Shown in pieces: positions 23,601 to 33,862 of a DNA stretch of 64,000 nt. The position numbers and the translations under genes were made by a program. The notes below the pieces were generated by a model. The model had not been told where the DNA came from. It did no database searches and saw only the letters and a program-made list of their open reading frames with translations. This DNA comes from Scenedesmus sp. ARA3 (lineage: Eukaryota; Chlorophyta; Chlorophyceae; Sphaeropleales; Scenedesmaceae), in the NCBI GenBank assembly GCA_004335835.1, contig RWJK01001496.1, forward strand, positions 129,119-193,118, given 5' to 3'. The stretch's first letter is position 1. The number at the start of each line of letters is the position of its first letter.

Positions 23601-24315
23601 GTGCCTGCCAGTGCTATGCTGTGCTGTGTGGTGTTTGCCAGCCACAAACGTGTTGAAAGATTGTAGGAGGTTTGCACCGGCGTGCACGCGTGCAGAAGCT
23701 GATGCGCGCTCATGCGTTGGCTGCCTGCAGAGCTTACCGTTGGAGTTGGTGGGCGGGGGGTTGCTGTCAGGAGGGGGCATGCTGCCGCACTCCACAACCT
23801 TCTGGCAAGAGCCAGTGACGGCAGACCTGCAAGGGGAGAGGGGCGCAAACAACGTATGAATATGGGCCCATAAATGCCAGAAGTCGCGCAAGCTGCACGC
23901 GCACATAGTTGAGCAGCACAACAGGGACGTTGAGATGCCCCGTGATGGCTGCACAGCATTGTATAAAGTTGCACAGAGCCATGGGGTGTTTGTGCCTGAA
24001 TGGCCGCTAGCCGTATCCCTGTTAGGTGGCTGTGTCTGCTGGCGAATTGTCAGCAGCATTTGCTGCTTTATATCAGTAAGGGCATAGATGGTGCCAGAAC
24101 CCACAAGTAAGTACGCCGTTCCCTAACAAAGCCGTAACAGAACATTTATCATACCACACAGCGCTGCCTCTGCCTGCCAGCAGCTGCAGCTCAGGGCAGG
24201 CAGTTGGGTTAGGGTTAAGGTGTAGTTTAGGGTTTGGGCCCCAGTTGCTCACCAGTCGCCTGTGTCTGGGCTGCAGCTGGACTTGGGCACAGAGGGGCTC
24301 GGCTGCACGCCAGAC

Positions 24316-24362
<47 letters not shown>

Positions 24363-24642
24363 CAGCAGCAGCAGCAGCAGCAGGCAGCAGCAGCAGGCAG
24401 CTTTCCAGCGTCAGTGGCTGCGCGCGAGGCAGAACACAAATGCACAACAAAGCACGCACGATGGCAAGCATGGCTTGGGGCTGTCTGCAGGCGTCAGCCT
24501 ATAACGCATCAAGGCACGGCAAGCGCTTGACTTGACAGCAGAGGCAGACGGAGGGGGTACAGCAGCATGGTCATGTATGCAATGTCAGCACCACATATTC
24601 ACTGCGACTCTGCACAGCAGCAGGCACTCACTCTAAAGCAGC

Positions 24643-24674
<32 letters not shown>

Positions 24675-26636
24675 ACTCATTCTGCACAGCAGCAGCCACT
24701 CACTCTGTAGCCGTCCCTGCAGGGAGCTGTGCACACATACACGCCAGCCACGCTCTGGCACCTGCTGGCATCCCAGCCGATAGACCCTGCACACACATAG
24801 ACGCCACAGCGGCAGCAGCGGAAGCAGTGATCCAGAGGAACAGCAGCAGCAGCATGCAGCTGGTTGATGAGCCTGCCATGCATTTGGCAGCTTGCGCAAG
24901 ACGCCTTGTATTGTTGAGAAAGCCTGCCAGAGATTGATCAACCTGTGTTTGAAAGTGCCTGAGCAAAGTATACAGCACACAGTGCTGGCTGCGCATATAA
25001 CAGGCCGCTTGCATGTCCGATCGCCCCGCCACTACAGGCTGTCTTCAACAAAATTATTCTGTGACATTATGTGACCCTAGGTTAACCATCACAGCTGGAC
25101 CCAACAGCCAAACAGGCAGCAAGGGTGCACTGCTGGAAAAAGTTTCTCTTCCCCATCTGTGGAGTTTGCCGGGTCAGGGATAGAGCTGCAGGCCTTTTCT
25201 ACACAGCCACCCGTTACCGCCATGCAGTGGGCAGCTTGCAACGTGCCAATCATACAAAATGCCTGCCAGAGAATGATCAAACCCTCTGTGCGGTAGTGCC
25301 TGAGGCAAGCATGCATGCAGCATCCAGAGCTGGCTGCACACACACGTACAACACCCCCACCGAAACAGGCTGAGCGGCGCAGCGCTGGTTGCTAAACCTT
25401 CAATCCCACCTGTAGGGTTTGCCAGGTCAGGGATGCTTGTGCAGGCCTTCTCCACGCAGCCACCCGTCACCTGCCACTTGCCAGTATAACGGTCGCAGTG
25501 CGCTGCAGGGTCCTCGTTTTGCAGCGGCGCATAGCCGGACAGGCAGGTACCTGTACACTGCTTGGCGTAGTCACCCCCCGTGAGGGTTTTGCAGTCCCAG
25601 GAGCCGATGCTTGATGTGGTGGGCGTGTTCTTTGGGGGCTCGGTGTTCACACAGTTTGAGGACGTGGGGACACAGCTACCTGCAGCAGCAGCAGCCATAC
25701 GATAGAGGTGTTAAGTTGAGTGCGCGTAAATTTTGCTGAGGCACATACGCGTGTGCAGAGAGAGATGAGCAAGGGAAAGGGTTGGCGCAGCTTGCAGGAC
25801 GTGCTTGCTGCCGCTGTGCGTTGAGAAGCTGCGGCCACACCGGAACACTGGACAGCAGCAAGCAATGAAGATAGCGACAGCGGGGCGCTCAGGCTGGACA
25901 GTGTAGGTAGCGCTCTGTGGGACATGCCAGGAGCTAAGTTTGAGTGAGAAGCTTTCCACATTGCGCTGCATCTGATTGGCGAGTTTGCGCAAACCTGTGA
26001 GCAGCGCTAGTCAGGAGAGCATGCAGTAGCAAACACACACAGATCACGACCGTTCAACATGCCGACGGTGTCGGTGTGCACATTGCAGTGTGTCTCACCA
26101 ACAGGCGTCTGCCAGCCTCCCGGGTTGGTGCAGAGCACCGTGGGGTCATTGGGCTTGGGCGTGAAGTAGGGCTTGTTGCACACCGCAGTGCACACGCGCA
26201 CAGTGGTGCCGGAGTACACATAGGTGCACTCTTGCCAGCCGTCAGTGCCTGCGGGGTGCGCCGAGACAAGGCATAACACCGCACAGCACGTGAGGTGCAG
26301 CAGTGCGGTGCTTGCAGCATACCTAGATGTTGTTGCGTCGGGCAGCCGGTGATGTGGCGTAACACATTGGTAACAGGCATTGCGTGCGAGCCACAAGCTG
26401 GGCTGACAGTGATGCAGCAGAGCAGTGCACAGACCTGGCAGTGTATCTCATACATACATGTGTGTATTTGAGCAGCACACGCGCAAAGCAAACAAGCAGG
26501 CATCACCTGGTGGGGTCTCGCAGGTGGGTGGCTGGAAGCAGGAGCCGCCAGTGCCAGCAGGGTCGATGGCCTGCGGCACGCCCTGCGCAGCGGCGAGCGC
26601 TGCGCCACACAGCAGCAGCACTGCAAGGAGCTTCAT
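19926..26636 (-). CDS. Secreted multi-module sushi/CCP-like Cys-rich protein, 13 exons
   Basis: Minus-strand exons: 26507-26636, 26099-26248, 25410-25679, 24704-24786, 24253-24302, 23738-23826, 23270-23473, 22734-22943, 22189-22404, 21587-21952, 21237-21359, 20640-20783 and 19926-20296. They sum to 2406 nt, or 801 residues, with one open frame. Exon 1 encodes a signal peptide (MKLLAVLLLCGAALAAAQG). The rest is a chain of modules with the spacing C, C, GY, G, C, TGxW, C, followed by a Pro-rich linker. Examples are CKSGYSGDPTASC with TGTW and CKPGYFGEPTISC with TGFWGSVTGTC. This matches sushi (CCP) domains, which usually bind proteins or glycans outside the cell. Nearly every intron is phase 1; only the short module split over exons 4-6 uses phases 0 and 2. 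The last exon is a different Cys/Gly-rich domain (CWGYPGGKPTCHGG, CGGGGYCYKS). No membrane anchor is seen, so a wall or secreted role is likely. Confidence 0.85.
20784..20935 (-). pseudogene. Duplicated start of sushi exon 12, decayed
   Basis: At 20880-20913 the acceptor and first 11-12 codons of the exon at 20640-20783 are repeated (the same GPYVQRVCTASC), with a TAG acceptor at 20914-20915. The copies lie 130 bp apart, which is not a multiple of three. Use of the upstream acceptor would shift the frame, so this copy is probably silent. Confidence 0.6.
21116..21165 (-). pseudogene. Duplicated end of sushi exon 11 with a usable donor
   Basis: The end of the exon at 21237-21359 (CGWSCSTMGW) is repeated just downstream, with its own GTGAGC donor at 21122. 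Reading from the real exon through to this second donor adds 114 nt, 38 residues, with no stop. It may therefore be an alternative exon end rather than a dead copy. Confidence 0.5.
24316..24400. repeat. CAG repeats in a sushi-gene intron
   Basis: Three clusters of CAG units, about 15, 6 and 3 or more, lie just upstream of the 50-nt exon 24253-24302 on its coding strand, where they read CTG. Confidence 0.9.
24870..25380. repeat. Tandem duplication of exon 3 end plus intron
   Basis: The end of the exon at 25410-25679 has a diverged copy at about 25157-25235 (same GGCVEKAC.SIPD.AN). There the donor GT has become AT. The intron that follows is also repeated: 25200-25370 and 24870-25000 share TGCCTGCCAGAGA.TGATCAA and GTGCCTGAG. 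The copy appears dead as an exon. Confidence 0.7.
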
Positions 26637-28688
26637 GTGGAAACTGATGCCTGCAGCAGCGGCAAACAGAGCGTCCACACGCGTAATGGTGAGATGGGTG
26701 CCTGTGGTGCTGAGGCGCAAGAGGGACAGGGATAGAAGTTGCGGTGTGTGAGCAGTGACCATTTGTGCAACAGTGTGGTAAGGCGCAACAGCACAGTGTG
26801 GGGCACTGCCAGGTGGCGGGTAACTACTGCAAAACTGTGTGATGCGCAGGCCAGCCATTAACCCCGACGAACGCGTTTTTATTATAGAAATCGTACATTC
26901 ACGAACACGTGCGGCGCGGTGAAGCCATGGGCACGCTGCGTCAACCTGGACAAAGGGACCTTCGAACATGAGGATGCTGGGTTAAACTGTCGTGCGCATC
27001 CAGAGTTTTGTTGTAACACTTCCAATGCGGTTCCATCTGCCAGCGAGCAACGGACGGTGCGCATCAGCTACACACGTTCCCGGGTCCCTGCAGGCACTGC
27101 TAGGTAACTGGCCTGATGTCCGCCAGCAAGGTCCCACCGTATTAGGTTCTAGATACATACTTTACGCATGTTGCCGCCAATGGGTCTCGTCAGCATGAGA
27201 ACTGTTGCAGCTCACCAGAAGCAGGTGTTTGGCTGCCTCTCCGGTATCCTGGCAGAAACCCTCCAGGAAGGAAGACCCCGGCAAAAGCTGCAGTCTGCGT
27301 GAAGGACAAGAGATCAGTTGGGCTAGGTCGAGCTCGGGTGATGCACTGCAGCAGCGCTCAGCACAAGACCTACAGCACGATCGGTCCAATTGCAGACGCT
27401 TCGGCTTCACGTACAGCGTTCTGAACAGGTAGTAGCAACTGCGGAAGCATGGCGACTGTATTGAAGCACACACTGCGAAAGTGACTGAGGGTGGGTTAGT
27501 GACGGTATTTTTGTCAGGAGGCCCCGGCGATGCATAACTACTCAAAGCTACTGCATTTCAACAAATTTTGGCTTGAGCCCATCAGAGTTGTCTGCATAAG
27601 GACGGTGACTGGATGTCTTCAGCTTGTTGGGTTCTTTGGTGCGCTCGTTCACTTATCACCTGCCCCCAAAGACGATAGCTGGTGTATATTCATACATTCA
27701 TACGGCTCGCGCGTTGGAGTGTCCCACGGCGCATCATCAGTCTGCTGCCGTGGCGCTTCTTACACTCGGAATTTCAAACTGCCACCGCACGCACCGCGGT
27801 ACTACAGCATCCATTGTTTGAAACATTGGTTATAAAACTGTCTGTACAAGCTGTCCAGCTGTCTGTGTACGTTCAGCGCAGCAATCTTATCACAACACAC
27901 TCAAGGCTGCGTACACCTACAATCAGCCACGAAGTGCGGCAGCTCGGCTCTGCTTCAAAGGTAGTGTCCGAAGAACCTCCAGCTGAGTTCAATGCCTCCC
28001 GTGCCTTCAAACCTTGACGCTCAAGTTCCAGGAGGTAAGTGACTTACAAAGACACAACCCTAGTCCACACAAGCAACAAGCCTGTCCATATACGGTCTCC
28101 CTTCTCAGCGTATTAGGCTGCAATGCACGTTTAGCAGTCCAGCAAGCACACCAGGTGGCCGGAGATGTAACACAAGCAAGGTAAGCGACACATACATGTT
28201 ATGCAGTACTGCCAGTACCGTACAGGCTTCATGCTGAAATAATCCAACGTTGGTGAACCAGAACTTGAGGAGGAGTCTAGAAGGGCCTGCAGCCTCGACA
28301 GCTCAGCAAGTCAGCCGTATGCCAGTGCTTTTCAAAACATTTGGCAACCAAAAGGTGCAACGCACTGAGCAGCTGCTATACATGCTGTGACAGCAGCATG
28401 ACAAACCGCACTCAGTGCAGTTTGTCATGCACACGCTGCAACAAGGAAAACCCTGGACCTGGCCACCACAGCTAGCAGTTCTGCCACGCCCTGTGGTCAT
28501 GCAAGATCCTGCCTCGCACAACTAAAAACTCTGCAAACTCCATGTTAACAGCGCAGCACGCCACACGACACCAGCCCTGCTAAACCCAAACTCAAGGGCT
28601 ACACGTGATCCACGCAGCAAGCCACAGGACACGCGCCAGTTGTCCACCTTCGAGTTATAACTTTATGGCCTTCAAGGACAAGTGAAGT
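26637..28688. other. Intergenic region, sushi gene to hydroquinone reductase
   Basis: The 26637-26900 part is the likely promoter and 5' UTR of the sushi gene; CTATAATAAAAAC on the minus strand (about 26873-26886) is TATA-like. The rest is free of CTG repeats. Short ORFs at 27162-27545 (minus, TTG start) and 27530-27835 (plus) have no further support. The 3' UTR of the reductase gene may run to a TGTAA at 28044-28048 on the minus strand, about 640 nt past the stop. Confidence 0.4.
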
Positions 28689-29387
28689 TCACTTGTCCCA
28701 AGGCTGCCGCGCATCAGGGAACTGGCCCGCCCTGCCATGCGGCTGCTGCCACCAGGGCTCGCCCCCCACTGGGATGATGGCATACGTGTTGAGCGGAGGG
28801 TGGCTGGTGAAATAGTGCGTCTTGATGTGGCGCATGTTCACGCTGGCAGCGATGCCTGGCGTCTGGTACAGGTCCTGCGGGGGCAGCAGGCGCAGCAGGT
28901 GGCAGCAATCAGGCGCACGCGTGGTGTTGTAACAATATGACGTGCATTTGGGCAAAGTACACAGCTTGCTGTGTTACTGCTGTTGGCAAAAAGTTTACGC
29001 TTGTGCCTGTAAGCAGTCCGCATGTACGCAAGCTGCGAAGCATCCGTTTGTTCTGCAGCATAATGCGGCGGATACAGGTGAAAAATGTCAATATACACAT
29101 GAACAGTCAGGCACATGTGTGCTGTGATGTGCATCATGCGCATGGATGATCGCGCCCCACAGCCTGCTGCCCGCTGGCGCTGCGTGTTCAGGACCTGATC
29201 CCTTCATTGCCGCTGCATCTTGCGGCAGCAACTGCAGTTAAACTTCACTTTGGCGCAATTTGCGCTCCAGACAGTGCTGCAGTGCGTATGCGGTGGCCCA
29301 TCAAGGCCTGCTGCCGCACCTGCACGTAGCCCCTGAGGTTGGGATACTCGTGGATGAACTTGCGGTTGGTTTTGAAGTACACCACCT

Positions 29388-29428
<41 letters not shown>

Positions 29429-31143
29429 TGCTGTTGAGAGAGGGTCGTGATATGGGCACACCTCTGTTGCTCTGCAAGCCTTGCTGTAGCAGTTCTGAGC
29501 CTCATCTAGTACTACTAGGTCCAGTAGACCACTGAGCAGCACCTTGCCTTTGCGCCTCTATGTGGGCAAATGCAAAGGTCCCATGCAGCGTTGCACGCCT
29601 GGAAATTGACATTCAACAACAGCTGTACAACAGCTGTACAACTCCATGGCTTACACGGTTGAGATAAGGTTGCATGCCGTTCACAAGCAGGGGGAGGCAC
29701 AGCTGAAGTATGCATGCTGCACACGCGCGCTAGGCTCGGCCGGGTTTGATCCCAGCCTGCAGCGCACACACGCATCCACGCAAACCACACCAGAGCACAC
29801 TACAAGCTTTGCGCTGTGCTGCAACAGCAGCAACATCCCGCAGTTAAGCATCCACCGTAGTCCTCGGGCCTCGGTGGGTGTCTACAATCGTTCATTTACA
29901 TCCGCAGCGCCGCCACTCACGTACACCTCGTCGAAGCGGATCAGCGTCATGAACAGCCGCACGTCAGCCTCCGTGAGTGTGCTGCCCAGCAGGTACCGCC
30001 CCCGGCCCAGCATCTCCTCGCAGCGGTCCAGCGCGGCAAACAGCTCCCTGGGGTGACATGGCAGCAGCAGCAGCAGCAGCAGCAGCGTGGTGTTGTAAGT
30101 GACAAATGCTGCGGCAGCAGGCATACTGCGCTTGTTTGTTACGGACAGCAGCTGCTGGCAGTCGAGCTGGTGCACAGATGCCAGCAGCTGGCAGGGCCGG
30201 TGCAATGCATGGAGACACCAGGCTGTTGCTAGACTGCGCATTCAGCTTCAATGTACAAGGATGAACTCATACGGCTGCTGGATTGTGAAGAACCAAGGTA
30301 AATGCACAGCGGCATCTAGCTGCAGGCGCTTCTGCTGGATGGAAACCCTAAACCCTCATGAGCGGTAGATCCGCTCGCTGGCCTTGTGCCTGAGGTAGGT
30401 CTGTCCTATACCTAAATATTGGTATTGGTTGGTATTGGATCAAGCAAGCCTCCTTGACTCACTTGAGAGCCACCTCGTATGGCTCCTGCTGTGTGGCAAA
30501 GCCGCAGCGGTACACGCCGTTGTTGATGGCGTGGTACACCCACTCGTTGACCTCATCGATCTGCTGCCGCAGCGCTTCAGGGTACAGGTCCAGGCCAGGG
30601 TTCTGCGCCAGGTCGTTGAAGGACGCGTTGAACATGCGCAGGATCTCGCTGCTCTCGTTGTTCACGATGGTGCCCAGCTTCTTGTCCCACAGCACCGGCA
30701 CGCTATACTTGCCTGAAGAGTTCAAAGTTGGTAGGGTGACAGGAGCGGCGGCAGCAGTGCAGAAGCTGTGAAATACATCGCCACAACCACAGCCAGCATA
30801 GTGTAGAAGCACCTTACTCAGTGCAGCCTATGCCAGGCACCGATCGCACAACAATATAACAACGTGAAGCAGGGACACGTAAAAAACAGCAGCAGCCTTC
30901 TCTGAGTCATCAACGGCAGCAGTTGCCATCCTTCATGCCTCCAGTAGGGCCACATCTGCTCATATGCAGCTGCCACCGCAGCTTCTGTGCACGCACTGCT
31001 GCATGCGCCCCATGCACTGCAAACGGTGCGGTGCAGCAGCCGCACCTGTTGTGTCCTGTGCCTTCTCGTACAGGTCCCGCACAAACTTGGCGCCGTTCAC
31101 GCTGTCAGGCACGCAGTCAGCGCAGCTGAAGGAGCCGTGGCCT

Positions 31144-31181
<38 letters not shown>

Positions 31182-32427
31182 TTGTCGGGCATGGCCAATA
31201 GAAACATGCAGGAACCGAGGGCCTTATCAGCTGACACGTTCAGTTGGTGCATCACCATTCTGGCAGCCTGCAGTGCAAGTCCAATGTACATTCCCAATGG
31301 CACTGTATGCAGAGGCTCCTCATGTGCCTCTCAGGAGAGCTCAGGGCTGCTGCTGCTGCTGCAACGGCCCTCGCCACATGTACCGTGCTGCTTATGCGTG
31401 CACTATTGATGCTGCAGTCAGTGACTCAAGCTAGAAATCTGAACACTGACAGCTGATGCTGTGACAAACACACACCTGCTGTTGACAGACCTGCTGTGAC
31501 CGGCCCTGCTCACCTGTCGAGCTGCTCAGTGGCGGGTCCTCTGCTGCCACGAAGGCCCAGCCGGTGTGCTTGTCATCCGCGCTGTCAGGCCGTGTGCGCT
31601 GCCAGGTGGGGTGCGTCACTGACACACCAATGACATTCTGCAGGCCCTGCAGAGGCCAGCGCATACACAGTACATGTTTGTTTGAATGTGGAGCGGCATG
31701 TGCAGCAGGTTTGTGAACATAGGACTATTGCACGCGTACACTGCTGTAATGTGTACCTTTTTTCCAGGTGGACGGAAAGCAGGAGAAGCAGCGTGTGAAA
31801 CACATGACTGTGCTGCTGACGTGATCCTGCAGCTGGGATCACTTGCAGTGTGCCGTGCCGGCGCGCACCTTCATGTGTAAGGCTGCGAGTGCGCGGCAAG
31901 CCCAGGGGCATGCGTACGATATGTACAGGTGGTAGCGGCCTGCAGGCAGCAGCTGAGGTGCGTCAGTTACAAGTCAGCAATACAGCACAGGCATCGGCTC
32001 TTTGAGGCTATGCAGATTGTTCTGGTGTTATGAGTGGTTGATTTGTGTGAGTGCAGCTGGGCACAGAGCTATCTGCTACTACTTCCTTGTCAACCGTGTA
32101 GAAGGCAGCACACTGTGGCATCCCTGTAGGGAGGTGGCGTCCCTATAGGCTAGCGCTAACCTGGGGCCTGGAAGAGCCCTGACAGCATCTGCGTGTCACT
32201 CACCAGCTTCTGGCTCAAACCGAGTGCCAGGTGCTATCTGGTTGCGAAACCCGGCATCAGTCCGCACGAAGGCCCCCTTGTCAACCCTGCAAGGTGGATA
32301 ATGCACACGCTTTAGCTTTTTCACGAGCTGCTGCTGTTGCTGTCAACACCAGGCTGGGCATGCTGTCTGCTGGTGTGCGTTTGCTAAGCAACACTTACTC
32401 GTCGACAGCAGTACGTGCAGGTCCCAT
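28689..32427 (-). CDS. Glutathionyl-hydroquinone reductase (Xi/ECM4-type GST)
   Basis: Nine exons in phase: 32399-32427, 32204-32286, 31869-31939, 31514-31646, 31046-31141, 30463-30712, 29921-30047, 29320-29385 and 28689-28874, giving 346 residues, close to the usual 320-370. This family reduces glutathionyl-hydroquinones with release of disulfide and is found in bacteria, fungi and plants. Visible marks are the catalytic Cys in [15 protein letters not shown] (about residue 47), VTHPTW, then [20 protein letters not shown] (glutathione site). The C-terminal part has [44 protein letters not shown], and LYQTPG with a HYF/SH element. Plant members usually read CPWAHRT, so the Cys two after W is a small difference. 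Codons for VSAA precede the ATG in frame, so an upstream exon with a plastid transit peptide is possible. Likely role: redox handling of quinones. Confidence 0.93.
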
Positions 32428-32632
32428 TGCAGCTGATACGTTGATCTTCCGTGTCCTACACGCGCTGGACTTCAAGACGTGAGGAACGTATGCACCGAGA
32501 GTTCGCACAGGGAAGCTCGCTGCACGCATGTTGGCAGTTCAAAGAGTATACTACGCCGCTACAAGCCAGCCAGCTTTTATCGCAAGTTTTAGGGATTTCA
32601 GCTGCCTGCTCAAGCCCTGGTCACTTGTCATT

Positions 32633-33028
32633 CTAAGCACCAGCGGATCCAAGAGGGCAGCAGCGAATGTTCGCAGGCTCGCTTGCTGTTGGTGCAACGC
32701 TGACATGTAAATTTGTGCCAAAATCCGTCTTCTTGGTGCTGACAAGGCTGCTGCTGCTGTGCAAGCCAGTTGCTAGGTTTGAGGGCAGGCCATCAGTTGC
32801 GACCACCGACACCTCTCCAACTAGCTTGAATTCGTGCAGTTCACCCTTGAAAGGAAAGTGCACACGCTGGAGGGACGCCGCATAAGTGCTCTTCATCAAT
32901 CTCCAGATATCCAGGCTAGCCTGCCCTGCTACCTCTATGCACACACCAGTAGTCCTGACCACTCCCTGCTGCTCAATACGGTCCGGCTGTGCAGTGCATA
33001 AACAACATGCTTGAGCATTGCTGTACAT
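32633..33028 (-). CDS. Weak candidate small protein, 131 residues
   Basis: An ATG-started minus-strand ORF with little compositional bias, for example DIWRLMKSTYAASLQRVHFPFKG read in part as LMKSTYAASL and GELHEFKLVGEVSV. Its look is more protein-like than most short ORFs here. No family is recognised and no splice link to the hydroquinone reductase could be put in phase. It could be a fragment of a mobile element or an upstream gene. Confidence 0.28.
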   Translation of the reverse strand: MYSNAQACCLCTAQPDRIEQQGVVRTTGVCIEVAGQASLDIWRLMKSTYAASLQRVHFPFKGELHEFKLVGEVSVVATDGLPSNLATGLHSSSSLVSTKKTDFGTNLHVSVAPTASEPANIRCCPLGSAGA

Positions 33029-33110
33029 GTTACATCAAAGGGCCCAACAGTCTGTCCATGTTCTTTGCAACGCGCTCATGCAGGGATCCATAGCAAGCAG
33101 ACAATAAAAT

Positions 33111-33196
33111 AGCAAGCAGACCAAGCAGAGCAGAGCAGACAGCTGACCAAGCAGAGCAGAGCAGACAGCAGACCAAGCAGAGCAGAGCAGACATGT
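33111..33196. repeat. ~26-bp minisatellite, three copies
   Basis: The unit GACCAAGCAGAGCAGAGCAG followed by ACAGCW occurs about three times, with nested AGAGC repeats. It lies some 250 bp upstream of the TATA-like element of the ATP synthase delta gene. Confidence 0.85.
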
Positions 33197-33862
33197 CAAA
33201 CCCGGCCACAAGCATGCAAGCTTGTACTGGCTGTTTATAGTCATTGGACTGTAACCTGGTGCGGTGCAGACAGCCTACATGCATAGCGCTCGTGTCGTGA
33301 AGAGAAATTGCATCTTCAGGTGGTGATGCAAGCACTGTTCATTCGTGCAGCAGCCTGCATGCAAGGTGTGGCCTCCATTAAACTGTACAGCCCCTGGAAT
33401 GTTCCAAGTGCAGACAACTGACCCGTTTCCACCTGTTTACGAGCTTATATAAGGTCTGTGTAGCGACCCAAACTGCTCTGCTGACCAGTCAGCACACCAC
33501 AGCACAGTGCTGCTGATGCCGTGACGTAGCGAGCTCTGGGGATGTATCACATGCATTGAGTACTACGAAAGTGGTTCTGAGTGCTTGTGACACCCGGACT
33601 GTCCATCAGCGCATCGTATGATTGCACAGGCGGGCCAGCCACCTGCTGCAAAGGAGCATGACAGCAATTTTGCTTACTTGAATTCATAGTAAGCTAAAGC
33701 ACGGTGTCACGTGTCCGTTCGGCGCTGAGAGTGGGAAATCACTCGCTGCTTTAGGGCTCAAGGGCACCTATCTTGCGAACAGCTCATACTCTCGCGCATT
33801 GCGCCAATCACCCCCACCTTCCATTATTCTGGTGCTTGTGATTGTCAGTGAAGTCAATCACC

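Larger units (their letters stand above)
32428..33862. other. Divergent intergenic region, reductase / ATP synthase delta
   Basis: Holds the promoters of both genes. CTTATATAAGG at about 33442-33452 is the best TATA-like element and faces the ATP synthase gene, about 410 nt before its ATG. A minisatellite lies at 33111-33196, and a weak minus-strand ORF at 32633-33028. Confidence 0.45.

Noticed and set aside
27162..27545. Minus-strand ORF of 127 residues
   Set aside because: It starts with TTG and has no recognisable motif.
32563..32706. Transit-peptide-like minus-strand ORF (MSALHQQQASLRTFAAALL) as first exon of the hydroquinone reductase
   Set aside because: Its donor would be phase 0, while the acceptor before the reductase start needs phase 2, so the join shifts the frame.
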